Below, one piece after another: positions 35,925 through 44,008 of a stretch of DNA of 48,930 bases. The first letter of the stretch is position 1; the number at the start of each line of letters is the position of its first letter. The translations under genes were made by a program, and so were the position numbers. The notes under the pieces are model-generated. The model had not been told where the DNA came from. It saw only the letters and a list, made by a program, of their open reading frames with translations, and did no database searches. The DNA is from Streptomyces sp. CBMA29 (GTDB taxonomy: Bacteria > Actinomycetota > Actinomycetes > Streptomycetales > Streptomycetaceae). Location: assembly GCF_014596445.1 (NCBI RefSeq), contig NZ_MECL01000055.1, forward strand, positions 1 to 48,930. The letters run 5' to 3'.

Positions 35925-36992
35925 ATGGGGCAGGCGAGGGGTGAGGGGCGGGATATCGAGTCCGCCGTCGTGATCTATACGGCGGTGGCGAACGGCGGTG
36001 GGGCTCCGTACGCGGGGCTGGCGGAGCTGGTGGGGCTGGACGAGGGGCGGCTGGAGTCGGGGCTGCGGACCTTGCGGGACATGGGGCTGGTCCGGCTGGT
36101 GGAGGGGCGGGTCGAGACCGTCGACCCGGACGCCGCGCTGGCGGTGGCGATGGACGCGTATCTGGGCACGGCCGCGGCGCAGTTGCGGAACGCGGCGGAA
36201 CTCAGCGAGACGACGCAGGCGCTGCTGACGGTGTTCCGGCCGGCGGCGGCGCGGCTCCAGGAGCAGGTGGTCGTCCGGAACTTCGAGGACCTGGAGACCC
36301 GGCTGAGCGCGCTGGCCGACATCGACGCCACCGCGCGGGAGTCCGTGGACTCGCTGCACCCGGGGCCGATGCCGCAGGACATGGCGGTGCTGGAGCACTC
36401 CCTGGCCGGGGACGCGGCGTTGGTACGGCGCGGGGTGCGGGTCCGCGCGCTGTACCCGCGCTCGCTGCTCCAGATCCCGAAGTACAACAAGTATCTGAAC
36501 GACCTGACCGACGTGGGCGTCGGCGTCCGGCTGATCGACCACGGCCCGCACGATCTGCTGGTGGTGGACCGGCACACCGTCGTCCTGCCGGGCGTCCCGC
36601 ACGTACGGTCGTCGATGACGCTGGTGCGCGGCGCGGTGCTGGCCCGCTCGTACGTCTCGGTCTACGAGGACTACTGGCTGCGCGCGAAGCCGATGCCGCA
36701 CATGGCGCACATGGCGCACATGGCGCACATGCCGCACATGGGGCGCGGCGGCCAAGGCACCCCCGACAGCGACGACGACACCGGCGCCGCCCCGGACTTC
36801 ACCGACCAGGAGCGGACCATCATCCGGCTGATGGCCAACGGCTACAGCGACGACCGTATCGCCAGGACGCTGGGCGTGGCCCGGCGCACCGTGCAGCGCG
36901 TGATGACCAAGCTGATGGAACGGCTCCAGGTATCCAGCCGCTTCGAGGTCGGCATGAAACTGGCCCGGCTGCTCGACCCGGACAACCTCTGA
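35925..36992 (+). CDS. LuxR-type regulator with TrmB-like N-terminal half
   Basis: 355 residues. The N-terminus (about 10-75) looks like a TrmB/winged-helix domain (AGLAELVGLDEGRLESGLRTLRDMGLVRLVEGRVETVDP). The central region (about 90-250) resembles TrmB-like sensor domains of Streptomyces LuxR proteins. The C-terminal LuxR HTH (about 285-350) is FTDQERTIIRLMANGYSDDRIARTLGVARRTVQRVMTKLMERL. Between sensor and HTH is an unusual His/Met insert (PHMAHMAHMAHMPHM) encoded by a 9-bp tandem repeat. No partner kinase is present. The ATG at 35925 has AGGGG directly upstream; another start is possible. Confidence 0.87.
   Translation: MGQARGEGRDIESAVVIYTAVANGGGAPYAGLAELVGLDEGRLESGLRTLRDMGLVRLVEGRVETVDPDAALAVAMDAYLGTAAAQLRNAAELSETTQALLTVFRPAAARLQEQVVVRNFEDLETRLSALADIDATARESVDSLHPGPMPQDMAVLEHSLAGDAALVRRGVRVRALYPRSLLQIPKYNKYLNDLTDVGVGVRLIDHGPHDLLVVDRHTVVLPGVPHVRSSMTLVRGAVLARSYVSVYEDYWLRAKPMPHMAHMAHMAHMPHMGRGGQGTPDSDDDTGAAPDFTDQERTIIRLMANGYSDDRIARTLGVARRTVQRVMTKLMERLQVSSRFEVGMKLARLLDPDNL
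36693..36737 (+). repeat. 9-bp tandem repeat encoding Met-(Ala/Pro)-His units
   Basis: Five units of atgSCgcac (atgccgcac, three atggcgcac, atgccgcac) and a final atg. In-frame copy change would not break the regulator. Confidence 0.95.
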
Positions 36993-37095
36993 CCGGCCGA
37001 AGGGCCGCACCGTAAGCCCACGTACACCGCGTACCCCGCGGGCCGCCCGCGTCCGCCACCACGCGCGGACCACCGCACGCGGACCACCACCCCAC

Positions 37096-37115
37096 CGTAC
37101 TGGTGAACCAGTACG
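37096..37115. promoter_or_regulatory. Palindrome CGTACTGGT-ga-ACCAGTACG
   Basis: Nine-base perfect arms around ga in the 310-base gap between the LuxR and XRE/MmyB genes, 188 bases before the latter. It looks like an operator rather than a terminator (short loop, no T-run). Also in the gap are a DnaA box, listed below, and the small hairpin CCCCGCT-tagcatg-AGCGGGG (37201-37221). Confidence 0.5.
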
Positions 37116-37166
37116 CCACCCCACCACCCCACTACCGAAGTGTGTCGCACTTGGGACAGTGCCCGA

Positions 37167-37175
37167 TGTGGACAA
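37167..37175 (-). promoter_or_regulatory. Isolated DnaA box
   Basis: TGTGGACAA, the perfect complement of the Streptomyces consensus TTGTCCACA, in the promoter region of the XRE/MmyB gene. A single box, so weak evidence for function. Confidence 0.4.
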
Positions 37176-37302
37176 GGCGATTCCGGCGGCTCGCGAGCAT
37201 CCCCGCTTAGCATGAGCGGGGCGCGAAATCGCAGGCCGCGGACGCCGGGGTGACCCCTCACCCCCAAGGACGCGGCAGCCGAGAAGATCCGGGGGACAAG
37301 CC

Positions 37303-38322
37303 ATGGACCGTCGTTCCGACGAGGACCCACCGCTGATCCAGGAGTTCCTGCGCGAGGCCCGCAGAAATTTCGCGGGCGAACCCGAGCCCATCACGGGCCA
37401 CAACGGTTACCGCCCGCCGGGCCTGAGCCAGCACGCGGTGGCCCAGCGCCTGGGCATATCACCGCGCCTCTACCAGGACTGGGAGGGCTGCGGGCGCCCC
37501 ATCCCCGCCCACCGCCTCGACAGCCTCGCCAACGCGCTGCGGCTGGACTCGCGCAAGCGCGACGAGCTGTGGTTCATCGTCACCGGCGGCTACCCGCCGC
37601 GCGGCCCGGCGGAACCCGACCCCGAGGCCGTCACCGGCTGGACGTCGTACCTCCACGCGCTCCAGGTTCCCGCCCTCACCGTGGACGGCGCCTGGCGGAT
37701 TCTGGAGACCAACCAGGCGTGGCGCCAGCTCTTCGAGCCCGCGGGCCAGCCGCCGCCCGCGAATCTGCTGCGGTTCGTGCTCTTCGCGCCGTACGCGCGG
37801 CAGTTGTGCGCCGAGTGGCGGACCGGCTGGGCGACGGCGTTCCTGCGCCAGCTCCGGCTCCAGGCGCAGACCGCCCACCACCAGCCGCAGACCGGCCCCG
37901 ACCAGGAGCTGCTCCGCGTCATCGCCGAACTGCGCGAGGACCCCGAACTGGCCCGGCTGTGGCAGGCGGAGAGCGAGTCCACCCGGGTCGCGCTGCACCA
38001 CGACGGCCAGGTACGGCTGTTGCGGCCACCGGCCGGCGGTTACGTCCAGCGGGTGCGCATGCTCGTGTCGTCCCCGGCGCACGATCCGAGGCGCAGAGTG
38101 CTGATGTTCATGCCCGCCGTGACAGCGCCCGGCCTGGCAGGGTCCGCCGGGACAGCACCCAGTACGGCGTCCGCGGCAACGGCGTCCGTGACAACGGCAT
38201 CCGCGGCGACGGCATCCGCTGCCGCGGGCCCGGCCGTCCCGGCGCTGCGCAGGACCGGCCCCTACTCGGGCGTGTTGTCCGGGCCGCCGAAGTCCGGGCT
38301 GGTGAAGTCCGGACTGCTGTAG
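37303..38322 (+). CDS. XRE/MmyB-like regulator
   Basis: 339 residues. The HTH region (about 40-95) is GLSQHAVAQRLGISPRLYQDWEGCGRPIPAHRLDSLANALRL, followed by the MmyB-like ligand-binding domain (TSYLHALQVPALTVDGAWRILETNQAWRQLF; LARLWQAESESTRVALHHDG). Such proteins are numerous in Streptomyces and often regulate a neighbouring gene. The last about 50 residues are Ala/Ser/Thr repeats, and the final 61 bases overlap the convergent gene. GGGGGAC lies about seven bases before ATG 37303. Confidence 0.85.
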   Translation: MDRRSDEDPPLIQEFLREARRNFAGEPEPITGHNGYRPPGLSQHAVAQRLGISPRLYQDWEGCGRPIPAHRLDSLANALRLDSRKRDELWFIVTGGYPPRGPAEPDPEAVTGWTSYLHALQVPALTVDGAWRILETNQAWRQLFEPAGQPPPANLLRFVLFAPYARQLCAEWRTGWATAFLRQLRLQAQTAHHQPQTGPDQELLRVIAELREDPELARLWQAESESTRVALHHDGQVRLLRPPAGGYVQRVRMLVSSPAHDPRRRVLMFMPAVTAPGLAGSAGTAPSTASAATASVTTASAATASAAAGPAVPALRRTGPYSGVLSGPPKSGLVKSGLL

Positions 38323-39248
38323 CGCGGACCGGAGAAGCGCGGGGCGGCGGGCGGCAGCGGCGCGGCCGGGTCGGGCGCCGGGCTGCTGAAGTCGGGGCGG
38401 GAGTAGCCGAGTCGCGGCATGCGGCTGAGGTCCTGCCCGGTGGCGGGGCTGACGCCGGTGCCGGGCCCCGGGCTCACCGCCGGGCCGCGCGGCGGCTCGT
38501 GGGCGGTGGTCGGGGCGAGCGCCGCGCCGGCCGCCGCGTCCTCCAGGAAGGGCAGCATCCCGCGCTCCAGCAGCGCCCGGTACCAGGCGTCGCGCGCGTC
38601 GGCGACCTCGGGCGGCAGCGCGTCGGGCGAGTCGTGTATGGCCGAGGAGCCGTCGCGCAGCGCCGTGAGCAGCAGTCCGACCGCGCCGAGCAGTATCGAC
38701 GCGGCGGTGACGGCGGCGAACAGCCAGCCCGCGGTGCGCAGCGGCGACGCGATGGCGGGCTCGGGGGCCACCGCGTGCAGCGCGTAACCGATCAGCAGGA
38801 AGATCACGGCGGCGGCGCCCGCGAGCAGCGGCGTCAGGACGGCGAGCACGGCGATCAGGCCCGCGCCGGAGCCCGCGCCCTCCGCGACGCCCATCGCCGC
38901 GTAGCCGAAGGACCGGTTGTCGCGGGCGCGCGCCGACTCGCGGGCGGCCTCCCGCGACTCCTCCCGGACGCCGCGGTACGTCTCGTACTCGGCCGCCGCC
39001 GCGTCGCCGATGAGTTCGGCCGCGCCGAGCGCCAGGGTGCGCAACTGCTCGCTGTTCAGGGCGGAGTGACCGTTGGAGTGGTTCGCCCGCCGCGACGCGG
39101 GGCGGCTCTCCTCCACGTCCCCGCCGTCCGGCCCGAGGGCCCGCTCACGGTCGGGTTCGTGATCCCGCAGGACCGTGCGCAGCGCCTCGTCCAGCGCGCG
39201 TTCAAAGTCCGGACGGTCTTCGGTGAGCAGATGTGGAGCGCTGGTCAT
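38262..39248 (-). CDS. Membrane protein of unknown function
   Basis: 328 residues, not recognised as a named family. An N-terminal hydrophilic part is followed by two close hydrophobic segments (AGLIAVLAVLTPLLAGAAAVIFLLIGYAL), a third (TAGWLFAAVTAASILLGAVGLLLTAL), a soluble DALPPEVADARDAWYRALLERGMLPFL region, and a Pro/Ser-rich tail of SxPDF repeats (YSRPDFSSP; YSSPDFTSPDFGGP). Proteins of this outline are common in Streptomyces. ATG 39248 has GGGGG seven bases upstream. The tail is encoded by repeats overlapping the convergent XRE/MmyB gene end. Confidence 0.65.
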   Translation of the reverse strand: MTSAPHLLTEDRPDFERALDEALRTVLRDHEPDRERALGPDGGDVEESRPASRRANHSNGHSALNSEQLRTLALGAAELIGDAAAAEYETYRGVREESREAARESARARDNRSFGYAAMGVAEGAGSGAGLIAVLAVLTPLLAGAAAVIFLLIGYALHAVAPEPAIASPLRTAGWLFAAVTAASILLGAVGLLLTALRDGSSAIHDSPDALPPEVADARDAWYRALLERGMLPFLEDAAAGAALAPTTAHEPPRGPAVSPGPGTGVSPATGQDLSRMPRLGYSRPDFSSPAPDPAAPLPPAAPRFSGPRYSSPDFTSPDFGGPDNTPE

Positions 39249-39512
39249 GTGCATCCCCCGATGCTCCGACTCCCCGAGCGCGGCCGGTGTTCCCCGAGGG
39301 GAACCGGCCCGGTCGGCCGAGTACGCGGAGAGCGGCGTGCCTACGGATACAGCGATGGTAGAGCGGGGAGGCGAGGCCGTGACAGGGTGCAACCAGGAAA
39401 TCTGACGGCGCGAAATGTGCCGGACACCGACACGTCACCCCAAAGACGCCGGGCGGGAAGCCCCTGCGCGCTCCCCGCCCGTACCTTCCGGAGCGGGCCG
39501 GTCCGCGAAAGT

Positions 39513-39575
39513 GCCTGACCCGCCAAGCGAAACGCCTGGCCCGCCGCGCGGAGCGCCTGGCCCGCCGCGCGGAGC
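39513..39575. repeat. 21-bp tandem repeat in the gap after the metallophosphoesterase gene
   Basis: Three copies of gcctggcccgccgcgcggagc (last two identical, first diverged), 25 bases past the metallophosphoesterase stop. The rest of 39249-39599 has no gene I can support. Confidence 0.85.
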
Positions 39576-39599
39576 GCGAAGGAGCCGCCGGACAGGTCC

Positions 39600-41006
39600 T
39601 CAGCCCACCAGCGGCAGTTGGGCGACCAGCAGCCGTCCGTCCATCGTGACGCCGCCGTCCATCGCCACCGCCAGATTCTCCGCGTAGACCATCGGTCCGT
39701 TGACGGTGTGCACCCGCTCCTCGCCGTCGGCCGGATATTCGCCGCCGACCTCGCCGAGCAAGTACGGGATCGGGCTGTGCCCGTGCACGACGCGGTTGCC
39801 GCCGTAGGTGCCGAGCAGTTCGCGGGCGGCCTGCGGGCCGCCGTCGCCGCGGAAGGCGAACCGCTTGGTGAGCTTGCGGAACAGGTCCCAGCACTCGTCG
39901 GCGTCGCCGCGCTGGAGTACGCCGGTGACCGTGTCGTTCATCTCCTCGACGCTGCTGCCGTAGTCCAGATACGCGGTGGTGTCGGAGTGCACCAGCAGGT
40001 GGCCGTCGGTGACGTGGGCCGCGTCCAGCCGGGACATCCAGGTCAGATGGCGGTCCTCAAGACGGTCCATGTCGGTCGGCTGGCCGCCGTTGAGCCGCCA
40101 GGCGGCGAGGAAGGAGGCGGTGCCGCCGGTGGAGTTGACGGGCGTGTCGCCGAAGCGGTGCGCGCCGAGCAGCAGCAGTTCGTGATTGCCCATCAGGGCA
40201 CGGCAGTAGCCGCCCGCCGCCGCGGCCTCCGCCGAGAGCTGCATGACCAGTTCGATGACGCCGATGCCGTCGGGGCCGCGGTCGGTGAAGTCGCCGAGGA
40301 ACCACAGCCGGGCGCTGCCCGCCGCCCAGTGGCCCTCCTCGTCGACCAGGCCGCACTCGCCGAGCGCCGCCAGCAACTCGTCCAGATAGCCGTGCACATC
40401 GCCGACCACGTACAGCGGTCCCGGCCGGTCGCCCGCCGCGCCGTCCGCGGTGATCACCGGCAGGTCGTGGGCGGTCGGCGTGTAGTCCGCGGGGACCAGG
40501 GTCGCGTCGGGTCGCGTCGCCTCGTACGCGGCGGGCCGCTGTGCGGGCGGCGCGCTGTCGTACGCGGGCGGCACCGGTGGTACGGCGGCGCGGGCCGGTT
40601 CGTACGCCGGTGCCACACCCGCCCCGCCGGTGGTCGCCGACAGCACGGACGGCACGGGCGGTACGGGCGGTACGGCCGAGACCGCTGACGCCGAGTCCGC
40701 CGGAGCCTGACCCGGACGCGGAGCCTGACCCGGACCCGGACCCGGATCAACCAGCACGGGAGCCGAACCGACCAGCACGGAAGCCGGTTCCGTGAGCACC
40801 GGAGCCGCAGCCCCGCCGTATCCGCCGGACGTCTCCCCGTAGCCGCCGCGCGGCTCGAATCCGACCGTCGGCTCAAACGCCGGAGCCGTGCCGAAACCGG
40901 CCGTCGGCTCGTGCCCGTGACCGTGCCCGGACATGTACGCGGGCGCCTCGGGACGCCAGCCTTCCGAAGTCCCGGGCTCGGGTCCCTGACCTGCCCCCTG
41001 AGTCAT
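39600..41006 (-). CDS. Calcineurin-like metallophosphoesterase with long N-terminal extension
   Basis: 468 residues. The phosphoesterase domain starts near residue 205 with GDVHGY, then GDFTDRG (about 50 later), GNHE, HVTDGHLLVHSD and VVHGHSP: the full metal-site set of the PPP-type/bis-metal phosphatases. Substrate: phosphoprotein or diadenosine polyphosphate; undecided. The first 200 residues are disordered and Pro/Ala/Tyr-rich, with His-Gly repeats (GHGHGHE). GGAGGGG lies just before ATG 41006; GTG 41018 is the alternative. Confidence 0.88.
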   Translation of the reverse strand: MTQGAGQGPEPGTSEGWRPEAPAYMSGHGHGHEPTAGFGTAPAFEPTVGFEPRGGYGETSGGYGGAAAPVLTEPASVLVGSAPVLVDPGPGPGQAPRPGQAPADSASAVSAVPPVPPVPSVLSATTGGAGVAPAYEPARAAVPPVPPAYDSAPPAQRPAAYEATRPDATLVPADYTPTAHDLPVITADGAAGDRPGPLYVVGDVHGYLDELLAALGECGLVDEEGHWAAGSARLWFLGDFTDRGPDGIGVIELVMQLSAEAAAAGGYCRALMGNHELLLLGAHRFGDTPVNSTGGTASFLAAWRLNGGQPTDMDRLEDRHLTWMSRLDAAHVTDGHLLVHSDTTAYLDYGSSVEEMNDTVTGVLQRGDADECWDLFRKLTKRFAFRGDGGPQAARELLGTYGGNRVVHGHSPIPYLLGEVGGEYPADGEERVHTVNGPMVYAENLAVAMDGGVTMDGRLLVAQLPLVG

Positions 41007-41261
41007 CGACCCCTCCACGATCGCGCCGCCATCCGCCCATCATAGGAATGACGCTGTCGCGTTGTGACATACCCAGGCACCTGGTTTTCGCAGGGCGCAG
41101 ACAAACCATCCCTTAGCTCCCTCGTACGCCCGCACGATTCGTCTTCCGGCCGTCGACGGGGGCTCGGTCACCCGTTCGGCCGATCACTCGCGGGGGTGCC
41201 CGGCGGAGCCGTCCGGCCGGACGGGCCGCTCTTCCTCAACCGGCCGGACGAACGCTGTTCC

Positions 41262-42362
41262 TCAGCCGCCCGCGGGCCCCCGCGGATGACTGACCGTCGT
41301 GCGGTGCGCGCGCCGCTGCGAAGAGGTGCGGACGATCAACTCGGTCGGCATCACCTGCTGTACGGGATGCGCGCCGCCGCCGCCCTCGATGGCGTCGATG
41401 AGCAACTGCACGACCGCCGTACCGATCCGCCGCGGCTTCAGAGACAGCGTGGTGACCGGCGGTTCCGTGCTGGCGTAGACGGTGCTCTCGCTACAGCAGA
41501 CCAGCAGCAGGTCGTCGGGCACGCGCAGGCCGTAACGGCGGGCGGCGGCCAGCAGATCGGTGCCGTTGGGGTCGAAGAGCCCGTAGACGGCGTCGGGCCG
41601 GTCGGGCCGCGCCAGTAAGCGGTCGGCGGCGACCGCGCCCGCCCGCGGGTCGTGCGCGGGATACGACTCGTAGACCGGCTCCTGGCCGACCCGCTCGCAC
41701 CACTCCAGATACGCGGTGGTGGACAGCCGGGTGTACGTGTCGGTGGTGGTGCCGGTGAGCAGGCCGATCCGGCGGGCGCCGGCGGCGGCGAGGTGGTCGA
41801 GGATGCCGAGGACGGCGGCCTCGTGGTCGTTGTCGACCCAGGCGTGCACGGGCAGGCTGCCCGCCGGGCGGCCGTCGCTGACCACCGGGACGCCCTGCCG
41901 GACCAGTTCGGTGACCAGCGGGTCGTGGTCGGAGGGATCGATGACGACGGTGCCGTCCAGCGCCACGTTCCCCCACACGTCGTGCCGGGAGGACGCGGGC
42001 AGGATGACCAGGGCGTAGCCGCGGGCCAGCGCGGCGGAGGTGGCGGCCCTGGCCATCTCCGCGAAGTACGCGAATTCGGTGAAGGTGAACGGTTCTTCGC
42101 CGTAGGTCGTCACCGTCAGGCCGATCAGGCCCGATCTGCCGGTGCGCAGTGTGCGGGCGGCGGCGGACGGGCGGTAGCCCAGCCGGTCGGCGACCTCGCG
42201 CACATGGCGGCGGGTGGCGTCGGGCAGTCGGCCCTTGCCGTTGAGTGCGTCGGAGACAGTCGTGATCGAGACTCCGGCGGCGGCGGCGACGTCCCTGATG
42301 CCCGCCCGCTCGAGCCGGCGTCCGATGGGCCGGCTCGCCTGGTGGTTCCCTGCTGCTGTCAT
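41262..42362 (-). CDS. LacI-family regulator
   Basis: 366 residues. The N-terminal HTH is IRDVAAAAGVSITTVSDALNGKGRLPDATRRHVREVADRLGYRPSAAARTLRTGRS. A periplasmic-binding-protein-like ligand domain follows (PASSRHDVWGNVALDGTVVIDPSDHDPLV; AVYGLFDPNGTDLLAAARRYGLRVPDDLLLVCCSES; TTLSLKPRRIGTAVVQLLIDAIEG). Sugar or other small-molecule response is expected. The gene is divergent from the hisC-like gene, 392 bases apart, and not near a sugar transporter, so its regulon lies elsewhere. Confidence 0.93.
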   Translation of the reverse strand: MTAAGNHQASRPIGRRLERAGIRDVAAAAGVSITTVSDALNGKGRLPDATRRHVREVADRLGYRPSAAARTLRTGRSGLIGLTVTTYGEEPFTFTEFAYFAEMARAATSAALARGYALVILPASSRHDVWGNVALDGTVVIDPSDHDPLVTELVRQGVPVVSDGRPAGSLPVHAWVDNDHEAAVLGILDHLAAAGARRIGLLTGTTTDTYTRLSTTAYLEWCERVGQEPVYESYPAHDPRAGAVAADRLLARPDRPDAVYGLFDPNGTDLLAAARRYGLRVPDDLLLVCCSESTVYASTEPPVTTLSLKPRRIGTAVVQLLIDAIEGGGGAHPVQQVMPTELIVRTSSQRRAHRTTVSHPRGPAGG

Positions 42363-42754
42363 GGCCTGCCGATATTAGGACGGCGCTGGTCCGGACGGCG
42401 CCTGCCGGTTCTACCCCCCAGAAGATAGGTTTCTGCAAGATCGAACCCCGTATGCAAGGTGGAATATGCAGGCGGCAGGGCGTGCCTCGTGGGTGATACC
42501 GGCGCGGGTGCGGCCGATGCCCGTCCATTGGTCCACCGACACGAGTGACGTCAACTCACTCCTACGAGGGACGCGGGTGGGTTTTTTTGCCGTCTTCTCT
42601 CCTCCAGACTTCGTCCGGGGGTGCCCCCATGGCCGCTTGAATCCGGCGTGCACCCCCGGCGGAGCCGCGCTCCGCCGGGAACCGTCGTGTGCGGCGGCCG
42701 GGCTGTGGGGTACCGCACCTCCACAGGGGCCGCGGGCACTCGTAGGGTGTGGCC
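42363..42754. other. Divergent intergenic region with hairpins
   Basis: No gene. A T7 run (about 42582-42590) follows cgggtggg. Two hairpins lie nearer the hisC-like gene: CCCGGCGGAGC-cgc-GCTCCGCCGGG (42655-42679) and GGGG-gtg-CCCC (about 42617-42627). TATGCA repeats (about 42454 and 42468) could be LacI half-sites. Confidence 0.4.
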
Positions 42755-43840
42755 ATGACCCCCAAGCTGCGCGCGGAACTGGACGGCATCCCCACGTACA
42801 AGCCCGGACGACCCCCGGCCGTGGACGAGAGCGGTGCCCAGGCCGGGCCCGCCTTCAAGCTGTCCTCCAACGAGAACCCGTACCCTCCGCTGCCCGGTGT
42901 GCTGGAGGCGGCCACCGCCGCCGCGGCCACGTTCAACCGCTATCCCGACCTGGCCTGCTCGGCGCTGACCGCCGAGCTGGCGGGACGTTTCGGCGTGCCC
43001 GAGGCGCACGTCGCGACCGGCACCGGCTCGGTCGGCGTGGCCCAGCAGTTGCTCCAGTCGACCTCGGGCCCCGGTGACGAGGTGATCTACGCCTGGCGGT
43101 CCTTCGAGGCGTATCCGATCATCACCCGGATCAGCGGCGCGCTGCCGGTGCAGGTGCCGCTTGACGCGGACGAGGTGCACGACCTGGACGCGATGGCGGC
43201 GGCGGTCACCGACCGCACGCGGCTGATCTTCGTCTGCAACCCCAACAATCCGACCGGCACGGTGGTGCGCCGGGCCGAGCTGGAACGATTCCTCGACCGG
43301 GTGCCGTCCGACATCCTGGTGGTGCTGGACGAGGCGTACCGCGAGTTCATCACCGACCCCGATGTTCCCGATGGAATCGATCTGTACCGGGACCGTCCGA
43401 ATGTGGCGGTGCTGCGGACCTTCTCCAAGGCGTACGGCCTGGCGGGGCTGCGGATCGGCTTCGCGGTGGCGCACGAGCCGGTGGCGGCGGCGCTGCGCAA
43501 GACGGCGGTGCCCTTCGGCGTCAGCCAGCTCGCGCAGGACGCGGCGGTCGCCAGCCTGCGCGCGGAGCCCGCGCTGCTGGAGCGGGTCGCGGGCCTGGTC
43601 ACCGAGCGGACCCGGGTGGTCGAGGCGCTGACCGCGCAGGGCTGGACGGTGCCCGAGACGCAGGCCAATTTCGTATGGCTGCGGCTGGGGGAGCGTACGA
43701 CGGACTTCGCGGCGGCGGCCGAGCGGGCCGGCACCACGGTCCGCCCCTTCGCGGGCGAGGGCGTACGGATCACCGTCGGCGAGACCGAGGCCAACGATCT
43801 GCTGTTGCGGACGGCCGAGAGCTTCCGCAAGGAGCTGTGA
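42755..43840 (+). CDS. hisC: HisC-like aminotransferase
   Basis: 361 residues, PLP fold type I. Motifs are [16 protein letters not shown] (substrate-arm), [37 protein letters not shown] and [13 protein letters not shown] with the PLP lysine. Histidinol-phosphate aminotransferases and aromatic aminotransferases share this outline, so the role (histidine or phenylalanine synthesis) is not settled; the gene symbol is tentative. It stands outside a his operon. ATG 42755; GTG 42749 is possible. It is followed by a terminator before cydA. Confidence 0.85.
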   Translation: MTPKLRAELDGIPTYKPGRPPAVDESGAQAGPAFKLSSNENPYPPLPGVLEAATAAAATFNRYPDLACSALTAELAGRFGVPEAHVATGTGSVGVAQQLLQSTSGPGDEVIYAWRSFEAYPIITRISGALPVQVPLDADEVHDLDAMAAAVTDRTRLIFVCNPNNPTGTVVRRAELERFLDRVPSDILVVLDEAYREFITDPDVPDGIDLYRDRPNVAVLRTFSKAYGLAGLRIGFAVAHEPVAAALRKTAVPFGVSQLAQDAAVASLRAEPALLERVAGLVTERTRVVEALTAQGWTVPETQANFVWLRLGERTTDFAAAAERAGTTVRPFAGEGVRITVGETEANDLLLRTAESFRKEL

Positions 43841-43895
43841 GGCGGCGGAGCGGCTGTCGGCGCGACCCCTCGAAACCTACTCCCACCTGCACTTT

Positions 43896-43927
43896 CGCCC
43901 CTTGCGACCCCCCGGTCGCAGGGGGCG
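43896..43927 (+). terminator. Terminator of the hisC-like gene
   Basis: CGCCCCTTGCGACC-cccc-GGTCGCAGGGGGCG: 14-bp stem with one T-G wobble, 56 bases after the stop. It separates hisC from the cyd promoter. Confidence 0.75.
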
Positions 43928-43947
43928 AACTGCTGTGCGTGATACTG

Positions 43948-43977
43948 AGCTTGTGAATGTATTCACGTTCACAAGCT
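43948..43977. promoter_or_regulatory. Rex operator before cydA
   Basis: AGCTTGTGAA and TTCACAAGCT are perfect 10-bp inverted arms. TTGTGAA-tgta-TTCAC (43951-43966) fits the Rex consensus TTGTGAANNNNTTCACAA over 12 of 14 specified positions. In S. coelicolor, Rex senses NADH/NAD+ and represses cydABCD, so the function is strongly supported by context. It lies 32 bases before the cydA start. Confidence 0.8.
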
Positions 43978-44008
43978 GATCGGGTTGTAGGAGAAAAGGA
44001 GACGGATC

